A stretch of 64,000 nt of DNA from Scatonaster sp045598705 (GTDB lineage: Bacteria > Bacillota > Clostridia > Saccharofermentanales > Saccharofermentanaceae): assembly GCA_045598705.1 (NCBI GenBank), contig JAZLMM010000034.1, positions 1-64,000 on the forward strand. The letters are read 5' to 3'. Numbering within the stretch: the first letter of the stretch is position 1; every line of letters starts with the position of its first letter. Both the position numbers and the translations under genes were made by a program. The notes under the pieces are model-generated. The model did not search any database. It saw nothing but the letters and a program-made list of their open reading frames with translations, and was not told the origin of the DNA. Shown here piece after piece: positions 1-8,566 of this stretch.

Positions 1-139
1 CACTCGCATCTTTCATTTTCTCTTCCGACTACAGAACACTTTAGTCTCTCCAGTCGGAAATCTCGCGTTTCACACCAGTATGTTATTCCCCCATTTCAAT
101 TCTTCTGATTCCTCATTCCCCAAGTTTCCGTGATGAACC
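1..139. other. intergenic edge of window, no gene recognised
   Basis: No convincing coding sequence is seen. There are short open frames but none with a start and ribosome binding site. A weak inverted repeat (CCGACT at 27-32 and AGTCGG at 52-57) is present without a T-tract, so I do not call it a terminator. Confidence 0.4.
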
Positions 140-170
140 AAAAAAGGAGCGTCCATGAGGACGCTCCTTT
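140..170 (-). terminator. rho-independent terminator of the hydrogenase operon
   Basis: A perfect 9-bp stem GGAGCGTCC/GGACGCTCC (146-154 and 159-167) with a 4-nt loop is followed on the minus strand by a run of T. It lies about 25 nt after the hydA stop codon, so it ends the hydC-hydB-hydA transcript. Confidence 0.9.
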
Positions 171-194
171 CAAATTTGTCATTGTAAGACCAAC

Positions 195-1964
195 TTACTC
201 TTCGAGGATAGAATCCGGATAGACTTCTCTCTTCGCGTAGGTTGTATGCAGAAGTTCGTGAGCCAAATGACCATTCGGTGTGCCGAGGAACTCTTTGTAG
301 AGTTGATCAACCTGGGAGTTCTTGTGGCTCTTACGCTCAGGCATAATTGCATCTTCTTCGTAGAGAGCCTTTGCACGCTCAGCACGGAGGTCGATATCCA
401 TGAGTTTCTGAGCAGGAACTTGAGGCTGACCACCACCGCAGACACATCCACCAGAGCAACCCATAATCTCAATGAAGGTATACTCAGGAGCAGAACCATC
501 CTTGATAGCATCAAGAAGTTTTCTAGCAGCAGCTGTACTGTGGGCAACAGCCACGCGGATGTTCTTGCCGCCAAGCGTGAGCTCAGCTTCCTTGATATCA
601 GCATCTACACCACGAACTGCCTTATACTCGAATTCAGGAAGATCCTTGTCCTCGAGAATATCAGCAACAGTACGTACTGCAGCTTCCATAACACCACCGG
701 TAGCACCAAAGATAACTGCTGCACCAGTATACTCGCCCAACAGATCCTGATCTGGACCTTCGTCTGGAAGAGAATTGAAATCGAGACCAGCTTCACGAAT
801 CATTCTAGCCAACTCACGAGTTGTAATAACATAATCAACATCACGGAGTCCTTCAGCATTCACGAGTTGTTCACGAGCAGCCTCTGTCTTCTTAGAAGTA
901 CAAGGCATTACAGAAACAACTACGATATCCTTCGGATCAATATCATTCTTCTTAGCATAGTAAGACTTAATGATAGCACCCTCCATCTCATGAGGAGACT
1001 TACAGGTAGAAAGATTCGGGATGAACTCTGGATAATAGAATTCGCAGAAACGAATCCAACCTGGAGAACAAGATGTAATCATCGGCAATACGCCACCATT
1101 CTCGATACGGTTCAGAAGCTCTGTACCCTCTTCCATGATGGTCAGGTCTGCAGCCCAGTTTGTATCATAAACCTTATCAACACCAAGGCGCTTCATTGCT
1201 GCAAACATCTTACCTGTTGCACGTGTACCAATTGGCATGCCAAACTCTTCACCAATTGCAGCACGAACAGCTGGAGCAACCTGCATAACAACGTGCTTGC
1301 TCGGATCCTGGATTGCATCCCAAACCTTATCTGTATCTTCTTTCTCATGCAGTGCACCAACTGGGCAGGACACGATACACTGACCGCAGTAGATACACGG
1401 AGCATCTGCCATGGAGATATCATAAGCCGGACCAACAGATGTGGAGAAACCACGATTGATGAAAGAAAGAACACCGATGCCCTGCTTCTTACAAGCAGAT
1501 ACGCAACGACCGCACTTGATGCACTTGCTACCATCACGAACGATGGAGAAAGACTTATCATCATATACAGATGGACTCTTTACACCTTCAAACGTTACCT
1601 TACGAATGCCATACTCTTCTGCAAGAGTCTGCAGTTCGCAGTTCTTGTTACGGATACAAGACAAGCAATCACGGTTATGATCGGAAAGGATCATCTCGAG
1701 TGTAGCCTTACGAGTATCTCTAACCTTCTTAGAATTTGTATGAACGACCATACCCTCGCTTACCGGCATAACGCAGGCAGCTGCAAGAGCACGAGCCTTC
1801 TCGATCTCAACAAGACATACGCGGCAAGCGCCGACTTCGTTGACATCTTTTAAATAACACAGGGTTGGAATCTTAATACCAGCTTGCTTTGCTGCTTCAA
1901 GAACGGTGTAGTTCGAAGGAACTTGTACCGAAACCCCATCAATGGTTACATTGACCATATTCAT
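195..1964 (-). CDS. hydA: [FeFe] hydrogenase catalytic subunit, NADH-linked multimeric type
   Basis: This is the catalytic subunit of a multimeric NAD(P)H/ferredoxin-linked [FeFe] hydrogenase that evolves or takes up H2 in the cytoplasm. The order is an N-terminal 2Fe-2S ferredoxin domain, a His-Cys 4Fe-4S motif (DHNRDCLSCIRNKNC), two 4Fe-4S ferredoxin motifs (CIKCGRC, CIYCGQC) and then the H-cluster domain with TSCSPGW, MPCTSKK and the terminal GCSGGCVCGGG. At about 589 residues it matches HydA/HndD. The longest frame starts at a GTG (1973) that abuts the AAAGGAG site. The ATG at 1964 lies 10 nt after GGAG and is preferred. It is the last gene of an operon after hydB, 42 nt downstream, and a strong terminator follows. 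Electron bifurcation is known for this family but is inferred here. Confidence 0.95.
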   Translation of the reverse strand: MNMVNVTIDGVSVQVPSNYTVLEAAKQAGIKIPTLCYLKDVNEVGACRVCLVEIEKARALAAACVMPVSEGMVVHTNSKKVRDTRKATLEMILSDHNRDCLSCIRNKNCELQTLAEEYGIRKVTFEGVKSPSVYDDKSFSIVRDGSKCIKCGRCVSACKKQGIGVLSFINRGFSTSVGPAYDISMADAPCIYCGQCIVSCPVGALHEKEDTDKVWDAIQDPSKHVVMQVAPAVRAAIGEEFGMPIGTRATGKMFAAMKRLGVDKVYDTNWAADLTIMEEGTELLNRIENGGVLPMITSCSPGWIRFCEFYYPEFIPNLSTCKSPHEMEGAIIKSYYAKKNDIDPKDIVVVSVMPCTSKKTEAAREQLVNAEGLRDVDYVITTRELARMIREAGLDFNSLPDEGPDQDLLGEYTGAAVIFGATGGVMEAAVRTVADILEDKDLPEFEYKAVRGVDADIKEAELTLGGKNIRVAVAHSTAAARKLLDAIKDGSAPEYTFIEIMGCSGGCVCGGGQPQVPAQKLMDIDLRAERAKALYEEDAIMPERKSHKNSQVDQLYKEFLGTPNGHLAHELLHTTYAKREVYPDSILEE

Positions 1965-2006
1965 TTGTTTCACACTCCTTTATCGAATTGACGATCGTCA
2001 CTTGAA

Positions 2007-3806
2007 TTATCTCTTCTTTACAGCCTTGAACTTACAATTCTCAATACAAGCACCGCACTTAATGCACTTTGTTGTATCGATGGAGTAAGCAACCTTACCA
2101 ACCTCACCTGTAATTGCGTTAACTGGGCACTTCTTTGCGCACAGAGAACACTTCTTACAGATCTCAGGATCGATGTAGTACTCTGTCAAGCCCTTACATA
2201 CGTGGCAACGGCACTTCTTATCCACTACATGCTCAACATACTCCTCACGGAAATGCTTCAATGTAGAGAGAATCGGGTTAGCAGCTGTCTGACCAAGTGC
2301 ACAGAGAGAACCGTTCTTCAGAGAAAGTGCGATTTCTTCGAGAGAGTCGATATCCTGAAGCGTACCAGTACCGTCTGTAATCTTTGTAAGAAGTTCATAC
2401 ATTCTCTTTGTACCAATACGGCATGGAGAACACTTACCACAAGACTCGTCTACAGTGAACTCGAGGAAGAACTTCGCGATATCAACCATACATGTGTCTT
2501 CGTCCATAACGATCATACCGCCGGAACCCATCATGGAACCTGCAGCAACGAGGTTATCGTAGTCGATTGGAGTATCAAGGAGAGAAGCCGGGATACATCC
2601 GCCGGACGGACCACCAGTCTGAACAGCCTTGAAAGCCTTACCATTCGGGATACCACCACCGATATCGAAAACAATCTCACGAACGGTTGTACCCATTGGG
2701 ATCTCAACGAGACCTACGTTATTAACCTTACCACCAAGCGCGAATACTTTCGTACCCTTGGAACGCTCAGTACCGATTGATGCAAACCATTCTGCACCCT
2801 TATTCAGGATAACTGGGATATTAGCATAGGACTCAACGTTGTTGAGGATAGTCGGCTTACCGAACAGACCCTTAACGGCCGGGAACGGCGGACGCGGTGT
2901 CGGATTACCACGCTTACCTTCGATGGAACGCATAAGAGCAGTTTCCTCACCACATACAAATGCGCCTGCACCAAGACGGATATCCAAATCGAAAGAGAAA
3001 CCAGAATCGAAGATGTTCTCACCGAGGAGACCATATTCTTTAGCCTGATTAATAGCAATCTGCAAACGCTTAACAGCGATTGGATACTCAGCACGAATGT
3101 ATACATAACCCTGATGAGCACCGATGCAGTAACCAGCAATGGTCATTGCTTCGATCACGCTATGTGGGTCACCCTCAAGGATGGAACGATCCATAAATGC
3201 ACCCGGGTCACCCTCGTCGGCGTTACAGCAAACATACTTGGTGTCATTTTCAACTTTGGCAGCAAACTCCCACTTCGTACCTGTTGGGAATCCTCCGCCA
3301 CCACGACCACGAAGGCCAGAAGCCTTGATCTCATTGATGATATCCATTGGATCTCTCTTCTCTGTAAGAATCTTACCGAGAGCCTGATAACCATCATTAG
3401 CAATATATTCATCAATATTCTCCGGATTGATGTTACCGCAGTTTCTCAACGCGATACGAAGCTGCTTCTTGAAGAAGTTGCTGTCGTCTGCAGATGAATT
3501 ATCCGATGCAGCGTCTGTCTTCGGCGCCATCAAACGTTCAACATAACGGCCCTTGAGGAGATGCTCGCTAACGATTTCGGAAACATCCTCAGGAGTAACA
3601 CGATAATACATTACACCTTCCGGATAGATTACAACGATAGGACCCTGGGCACAAAGTCCAAAGCATCCTGTACGTACTACTTTTACTTCTTTATCCAGTC
3701 CTTGAGCCGGAATCTGCTGTTCAAACTGCTCTAAGATCTTAGCGGAGTTTGAAGATGTGCATCCTGTACCACAGCAAACAAGGACGTGCGCACGAAATAA
3801 ATCCAT
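2007..3806 (-). CDS. hydB: NADH-binding flavoprotein subunit of [FeFe] hydrogenase (NuoF-like)
   Basis: This NuoF-like subunit passes electrons between NADH, FMN and iron-sulfur clusters of the hydrogenase complex. It starts with a thioredoxin-like 2Fe-2S domain (VCCGTGCTSS), then the FMN/NADH-binding region (GLRGRGGGGFPTGTKW, NADEGDPGAFMDR), an SLBB region, the SCGKCSPCRIGTKR 4Fe-4S site, and a C-terminal two-cluster ferredoxin domain (CKKCSLCAKKC, CIKCGACIENC). The 599-residue length is typical of HydB/HndC. The start lies 3 nt after the hydC stop, so the two are co-translated. NAD versus NADP preference cannot be read from the sequence. Confidence 0.94.
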   Translation of the reverse strand: MDLFRAHVLVCCGTGCTSSNSAKILEQFEQQIPAQGLDKEVKVVRTGCFGLCAQGPIVVIYPEGVMYYRVTPEDVSEIVSEHLLKGRYVERLMAPKTDAASDNSSADDSNFFKKQLRIALRNCGNINPENIDEYIANDGYQALGKILTEKRDPMDIINEIKASGLRGRGGGGFPTGTKWEFAAKVENDTKYVCCNADEGDPGAFMDRSILEGDPHSVIEAMTIAGYCIGAHQGYVYIRAEYPIAVKRLQIAINQAKEYGLLGENIFDSGFSFDLDIRLGAGAFVCGEETALMRSIEGKRGNPTPRPPFPAVKGLFGKPTILNNVESYANIPVILNKGAEWFASIGTERSKGTKVFALGGKVNNVGLVEIPMGTTVREIVFDIGGGIPNGKAFKAVQTGGPSGGCIPASLLDTPIDYDNLVAAGSMMGSGGMIVMDEDTCMVDIAKFFLEFTVDESCGKCSPCRIGTKRMYELLTKITDGTGTLQDIDSLEEIALSLKNGSLCALGQTAANPILSTLKHFREEYVEHVVDKKCRCHVCKGLTEYYIDPEICKKCSLCAKKCPVNAITGEVGKVAYSIDTTKCIKCGACIENCKFKAVKKR

Positions 3807-3809
3807 GAT

Positions 3810-4298
3810 TTAAGCCTCCTTATACTTTGCGATAATACCGGGAATTTCATCCGGTGTCAGACGACCATAAACATCGTCACCGATCATGATAACCGGCGCC
3901 AAACCACAGGCACCTACACAACGGCAAGCAGAAATTGAGAACTTACCATCCTTGGTAACATCACCGGACTTAATGCCCAGTTCGCTCTCAATCTTGTCAA
4001 GTAAGGCCTGAGATCCCTTAACATAACAAGCTGTACCTAAGCATACGCTGATTGCGTTCTCTCCCTTTGGCTTCAAAGTGAAGAAAGAATAGAACGAAAT
4101 TACACCGTACACCTCTGCAACAGATACATCCAAAGCATCTGCTACTTTTCTCTGCACAGGAAGCGGCAAATAGCCATAAATTTCCTGAGCCTGTTGCAAC
4201 GTGGCCATCAAAGCCTTCTGGCCTTGGCCCTTGAATTTCGAAAGAACTTCATCGAGCTTTGCGCTCATTTCTTCCGGAGTCATTTTTTGTTTTCCCAC
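3810..4298 (-). CDS. hydC: thioredoxin-like 2Fe-2S subunit of [FeFe] hydrogenase (NuoE-like)
   Basis: This is the small NuoE/HndA-like subunit carrying one 2Fe-2S cluster, ligated by Cys in VCLGTACYVKG and SACRCVGACGLAPV. It has an N-terminal helical bundle and a C-terminal thioredoxin-like fold. The open frame extends to 4346, but that part overlaps the predicted promoter. A strong GGAGGTGAG (4305-4313) precedes a GTG at 4298, which I take as the start, giving about 162 residues. It is the first gene of the hydCBA operon. Confidence 0.92.
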   Translation of the reverse strand: MGKQKMTPEEMSAKLDEVLSKFKGQGQKALMATLQQAQEIYGYLPLPVQRKVADALDVSVAEVYGVISFYSFFTLKPKGENAISVCLGTACYVKGSQALLDKIESELGIKSGDVTKDGKFSISACRCVGACGLAPVIMIGDDVYGRLTPDEIPGIIAKYKEA

Positions 4299-4321
4299 AG
4301 TTGACTCACCTCCCACATGGT

Positions 4322-4350
4322 AGGATAACACAATGATAAATTTCACTCAA
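4322..4350 (-). promoter_or_regulatory. sigma-A-like promoter of hydCBA
   Basis: On the minus strand TTGAGT (4345-4350) is followed after exactly 17 nt by TATCCT (4322-4327). The transcript would start a few bases before the GGAGGTGAG ribosome binding site of hydC, giving a leader of roughly 20 nt. This supports the internal GTG start. Confidence 0.5.
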
Positions 4351-4390
4351 TGGAAAACCGTTAAATTCTCAAAATTCCTGTCCAAAATTC

Positions 4391-4412
4391 TCGAAATCTG
4401 CACATGATTTCG
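4391..4412. promoter_or_regulatory. inverted repeat upstream of hydrogenase promoter
   Basis: TCGAAATC and GATTTCG are separated by 7 nt, an inverted repeat about 40 bp upstream of the hydC -35 element. It does not resemble the Rex consensus. The half-sites match those of the palindrome upstream of the xylanase gene, but the spacing differs. Confidence 0.3.
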
Positions 4413-4533
4413 CTAAAATGAAAATCACTTTGATATGAAACCATTTCTCCACTCGCTTTTTTCTTTTCTTTTTTGACTTTGCCCGTTACAATAGTTGGCA
4501 GGTTTGAATCAATATGTGAAAGGGGTCACCAAT

Positions 4534-5424
4534 ATGCAGATGCATATCACCGTTCTTCCTGAAGAAGAGGGCATGAAAATTTTCGAGATTCTTCAGAAAC
4601 GTCTACAAATGTCCAACCAGATGTGCAAGAAAATCAGACTCTACGGTGAACTTTACCTCAACAACTTCCCTGCACGTATGATTGCCGAAACCAAAGATGG
4701 AGATGACATATACATCATTTACGATGACGCCGAAGGCATCGTCCATAGTCGTCCTGACACAGATATTCATATTTATTATGAGGATGATTGGCTCATCGTA
4801 TGTGAGAAGCCAGGTAATCTGGTTACGCACCCTTCATGGCAACACTTAGACGATTCTCTTCTTCAACGACTTTCTGACAGTCGTCTTCATCCTGTCATGA
4901 GATTAGATCGTGAAACTTCAGGTCTCATCGTCATAGCCAAGAATGGCTATGCACATAACACAATATCCAAGAATAAAATGGAGAAAGAATACGTAGGTAT
5001 TGTATATGGAATATTCGATCCGCCTGAAGGAACAATAGATCTACCCATTGGTAGGGATGAGAATTCCATCATGATTCGCATCGTACGCGAAGATGGTCAT
5101 CCTTCTATCACACATTATAAGACCGTAGAGACGATTCCAGAACGAAACTTATCCGTGGTTTCCTATCGACTGGAAACAGGACGATGCCACCAAATTCGCG
5201 TGCATTCCAGACATCTGGGACATCCATTAGTTGGTGACGGACTTTATGGTCCCCTTTCCAATGATTTTCCGGTGCCAAACATGCCACACATCGATAACGA
5301 GAGTCGAATCAAGCGTCAGGCGCTTCATGCATGCAGACTTGGCTTCATCCATCCAATTACAAATGAATGGATGGAATTTCACTCAGATATGCCACAGGAC
5401 ATGTCGTCTCTTCTTCATTCTTGA
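4534..5424 (+). CDS. RluA-family RNA pseudouridine synthase
   Basis: The enzyme isomerises uridines in rRNA or tRNA to pseudouridine. The catalytic-Asp signature HPVMRLDRETSGLIV and the downstream GRCHQIRVHSRHLGHPLVGD motif are both clear. An N-terminal S4-like segment (about residues 1-60) precedes the catalytic domain. The open frame begins at a TTG at 4495. GAAAGGGG followed by ATG at 4534 gives the better start (MQMHITVLP), for 296 residues. A TACAAT -10 lies at 4487-4492. The gene converges with recN, with only 14 nt between stop codons. Which RNA position is modified cannot be told from the sequence. Confidence 0.9.
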   Translation: MQMHITVLPEEEGMKIFEILQKRLQMSNQMCKKIRLYGELYLNNFPARMIAETKDGDDIYIIYDDAEGIVHSRPDTDIHIYYEDDWLIVCEKPGNLVTHPSWQHLDDSLLQRLSDSRLHPVMRLDRETSGLIVIAKNGYAHNTISKNKMEKEYVGIVYGIFDPPEGTIDLPIGRDENSIMIRIVREDGHPSITHYKTVETIPERNLSVVSYRLETGRCHQIRVHSRHLGHPLVGDGLYGPLSNDFPVPNMPHIDNESRIKRQALHACRLGFIHPITNEWMEFHSDMPQDMSSLLHS

Positions 5425-5438
5425 TATGGGAGAATCAC

Positions 5439-7112
5439 TTATCTTCGTTCTTCGATCAAATTCTTCGCCAATATTCTCGACTGCATGTCATTCGAATTAC
5501 CAGAAAGCAGTCTAGCGACTTCAGTGATCCGACCTTCCTCATCAAGTTTGGATACATTGGTTCTCGTGCGCTCGCCGCTTTGATCTTTTGAAATGAAGAA
5601 ATGTGACTGAGCGGCTGCCGCAATCTGCCCCATGTGCGTAACGCAGAACACCTGGTGGAAGTTCGCAAGCTTCTTCATCGAAAGAGATACTGCCTTGGCC
5701 GCTTCGCCTGATATTCCCGCATCAACTTCATCAAAAATCAGCACAGATGTAGCATCTGCTTTCGCAAATATCGTCTTGATTGCCAACATAATTCGTGCAG
5801 CTTCGCCTCCGGATGCTGTCTTCGCCAATGGTTTCATATCTTCACCAGGATTTGCGGAAAACAAGAATTCCACCTCATCGTATCCCGTTCGGCTGAAGAA
5901 GCGATCTTTCGGTCGTTTGGTAAATGCCACCTGGAACGCAGCATGAGGAATCTCGAGGAAAGCTAGTTCCTCCACGATCTGTGTCGATAACTTCTTCGCA
6001 GCTTCTTCTCTAATTGCGTGAATCTTATCAGCAAGTGATAGGAGGTCCTGCTCCACTTTGACTCGTTCCGCATGCAACTGTTTCAGTCGAGTATCTCCTA
6101 CACTTAGGATCTCAAGTCTCTCGTTCGCATCTTTGAGGAACGTTTCCATCCCTTCATATGAACCACCATACTTGACCATGCAACTACGTAGTTTCTCCAA
6201 GCGTGTTTCCACTTCATCATAAGATTCAGTAGTGCTAAGGCTCTCTTTTCGAAGTTCTCCATACATCGCTTCAAGATCCATGCAAATGGATTGAAGTTGT
6301 TCTGCTGAAGCACTAAATCCTTCGTCCATGGCTTTAAGTTCTTCCAAATGAGATGCGGCATTCTGCAAAGCGCTCATAGGCGATTCTGAATCTTCCACAG
6401 ATAGTGCATCTAATACATAGGAGAGGTGAAGATTTCTCTTCTCTGCCTGTTTGAGCGTACGAAGCTTCTCCACAAGTTCTTCTTCTTCGCCTTTATGGAA
6501 ATGACCTTGCTCGATCTCAGCAATCTGATAACGCAGAAGTTCCTGCATCTGCTGACTCTTCTGTGGGTCCGTCTCATACTTCTTCCGTTCATTTAGAATG
6601 GCACGGTACTGCTCTAGCTTCTCTTCAAAAACATGAAGAGAGGGTTGGATGGACTCGCCTAAATAGGCATCCAGCATGGAAAGATGCATCGAAGAGTTAA
6701 AAATAGTCTGTTGATCGTGTTGACCGTGAATATCTACCAAATAGGTACCTATGGATTTCAGAACAGAAACCGGCATCACCCGTCCGTTGATCCGAACTAA
6801 AGAACGACCATCTTTCGAAATTTCACGAAGTAATATTAATGTATCTTCTTCCGTTTCAATCCCATACTCCTCTAGAACGGCTGATGGTATGACTGAAGAA
6901 ATCTCGTCAAAAACTGCCTCAATGATTGCTTTGTCGCAATCTTTTCTCACATAATCTCTACCGATTCGATGACCAAGCAAGGCACCGATTGCGTCGATAA
7001 TCAATGATTTACCCGCACCGGTCTCACCCGTTAGGATATTGAGTCCTTTTCCCGGTGTAAAACTTGCATGTTCAACGATGGCAAAATCTTGTATTGTGAG
7101 CGAAACCAGCAC
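5439..7112 (-). CDS. recN: DNA repair ATPase RecN
   Basis: RecN is an SMC-like ATPase that acts early at DNA double-strand breaks. The N-terminal Walker A is GETGAGKSLIIDAIG, followed by long coiled-coil segments (about residues 150-370) and a C-terminal ABC signature/Walker B region (ASGGEAARIMLAIK, VLIFDEVDAGISG). The 557-residue length is normal. It lies 14 nt downstream of argR, the usual Firmicutes pairing, and ends the long minus-strand block. Confidence 0.95.
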   Translation of the reverse strand: MLVSLTIQDFAIVEHASFTPGKGLNILTGETGAGKSLIIDAIGALLGHRIGRDYVRKDCDKAIIEAVFDEISSVIPSAVLEEYGIETEEDTLILLREISKDGRSLVRINGRVMPVSVLKSIGTYLVDIHGQHDQQTIFNSSMHLSMLDAYLGESIQPSLHVFEEKLEQYRAILNERKKYETDPQKSQQMQELLRYQIAEIEQGHFHKGEEEELVEKLRTLKQAEKRNLHLSYVLDALSVEDSESPMSALQNAASHLEELKAMDEGFSASAEQLQSICMDLEAMYGELRKESLSTTESYDEVETRLEKLRSCMVKYGGSYEGMETFLKDANERLEILSVGDTRLKQLHAERVKVEQDLLSLADKIHAIREEAAKKLSTQIVEELAFLEIPHAAFQVAFTKRPKDRFFSRTGYDEVEFLFSANPGEDMKPLAKTASGGEAARIMLAIKTIFAKADATSVLIFDEVDAGISGEAAKAVSLSMKKLANFHQVFCVTHMGQIAAAAQSHFFISKDQSGERTRTNVSKLDEEGRITEVARLLSGNSNDMQSRILAKNLIEERR

Positions 7113-7126
7113 GTTTATCTTCCTCT

Positions 7127-7600
7127 TTATTCAGCATTATTTCGATTGATCATATCTCGAATCGTGGAATTGATAGCCAGAGCCTCATCTTCACTGGGGG
7201 TAGCGATAAACACAGTATCATCGCCAGCAATCGAACCGACGACGCCAGTCAAGTGAATCGAGTCAAGTGCTGAAGCTGCAGCATTGGCCATTCCAGGCAG
7301 TGTCTTCACTACGACGAGATTCATAGCCACCTGACTACTGAGTACCGAGTGAGCAAATACGGAGAGCAGACGTCCCGGTGCTACATCTCCCGTTCGATCT
7401 AGTACGCTGTACTTCGTTCCACCAGTCGGAAGCGTCACCTTAATGATACCCAGATCCTTAATATCACGGGAAACTGTCGCTTGAGTGACTTGCCACCCTT
7501 CGTTCTCCAATTCACGGGCAAGATCTTCCTGGGTGCTGATCTCTCTTGCACGAACCAGTCTCAACATGCATTCCTGTCGTTCATTTTTCGCCATTTTCAT
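7127..7600 (-). CDS. argR: arginine repressor ArgR
   Basis: This is an arginine-responsive hexameric repressor of arginine metabolism. An N-terminal winged helix contains TQATVSRDIKDLGI, and the C-terminal oligomerisation and arginine-binding domain contains GSIAGDDTVFIA. The open frame runs upstream to 7672 inside nadK. The ATG at 7600, preceded by AGAGGT, gives 157 residues, the usual ArgR length, and overlaps the nadK stop by 20 nt. Translational coupling to nadK is likely. Confidence 0.94.
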   Translation of the reverse strand: MKMAKNERQECMLRLVRAREISTQEDLARELENEGWQVTQATVSRDIKDLGIIKVTLPTGGTKYSVLDRTGDVAPGRLLSVFAHSVLSSQVAMNLVVVKTLPGMANAAASALDSIHLTGVVGSIAGDDTVFIATPSEDEALAINSTIRDMINRNNAE

Positions 7601-8456
7601 AGAAACTACCTCTTGCACGAATCTTCTGACGCACGGTCTGATAGAAGTTCTTATATCCAATCTTTGCAACAACGACCGGTTGTTCAGCCTTACGGATCAC
7701 AATTCTGTCATGGAAACACAGATTAATATTGGGACGCCCATCGAGTGAAAGGATCGGCGGTTCTGAGAATCGCTCAATAATCAGTTCAACAACACTGTCT
7801 CCTGAGACAACGTAGCTACGGTTATGTAAAGTATGTGGGCAGATTGGCGTAACCATGAATAGATCCAATTCAGGCTTTACGATCGGGCCACCTGCGGCCA
7901 AGCAGTATGCGGTCGAACCAGTTGCCGTAGAAAGAATCACGCCATCTCCAGACAGGCGCTCCACGTAGTCATGGTCAATCAGAAGATCCAGAGTGACGAC
8001 ATGAAGATTCGCACCGCGCGCAATCACCGCATCATTGAGGCAGACACCGTTCTCGCGTACCGACCCATCTTCTGACATCAATGTAACGTCAAGTTGCGGA
8101 CGATTCTCCAATGTATACTTCCCAGCCATTAGGCGATCCACTGCATCGTCGAAATCATCCTTATCGATTTCTGTCAGAAATCCAATACTGCCAAGATTCA
8201 CACCGATCATTGGCACACACCGGTTCATGTGTGCATGTGCAGTCTGAAGGAAAGTACCATCTCCACCTAAAGACATCAGCATATCACAATCTGAATATGA
8301 TCCAATGGTGACGCCTGGAAGGCCTTCCAATGCAGTCCCCTGATATGTCTCATCAAGAATCACGCTTCCGCCTTTGGCGAAGATTGTCTCAACGGCTTGT
8401 TTGGAGAAAGCATAGCCTTGATCTTTCTCTTCATTTACAACAAATCCGAACTTCAT
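7581..8456 (-). CDS. nadK: NAD kinase
   Basis: The enzyme phosphorylates NAD to NADP. The GGDGTFL motif (SLGGDGTFLQTAHAH) and a second conserved region (GDGVILSTATGSTAY) identify the family, and 291 residues is typical. The ribosome binding site AAGGAG lies 8 nt upstream of the ATG. In many Firmicutes tlyA sits between dxs and nadK. Here a 110-bp gap without a gene is found instead. Confidence 0.95.
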   Translation of the reverse strand: MKFGFVVNEEKDQGYAFSKQAVETIFAKGGSVILDETYQGTALEGLPGVTIGSYSDCDMLMSLGGDGTFLQTAHAHMNRCVPMIGVNLGSIGFLTEIDKDDFDDAVDRLMAGKYTLENRPQLDVTLMSEDGSVRENGVCLNDAVIARGANLHVVTLDLLIDHDYVERLSGDGVILSTATGSTAYCLAAGGPIVKPELDLFMVTPICPHTLHNRSYVVSGDSVVELIIERFSEPPILSLDGRPNINLCFHDRIVIRKAEQPVVVAKIGYKNFYQTVRQKIRARGSFYENGEK

Positions 8457-8566
8457 CGCATGGTCTCCTTTTTCGTATTCAATTAATTATACAGAATTCT
8501 GCACATTTATGCATTATGATATAAGCACTTTTTTACGAAAATGGGAGCCAACTACACTGGATTCGC

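Noticed and set aside
246..1853. 535-residue open frame on the plus strand
   Set aside because: It is the antisense shadow of hydA, whose iron-sulfur and H-cluster motifs are certain. It has no ribosome binding site and an unnatural composition (many Cys, Thr, Asn).
4299..4346. longer N-terminus of hydC starting at 4346
   Set aside because: The extension overlaps the -35/-10 elements and has no SD, while the GTG at 4298 has a strong one.
4473..4492. TTGACT as -35 for the RluA-family gene
   Set aside because: It is only 8 nt from the TACAAT -10, too close to work as a pair.
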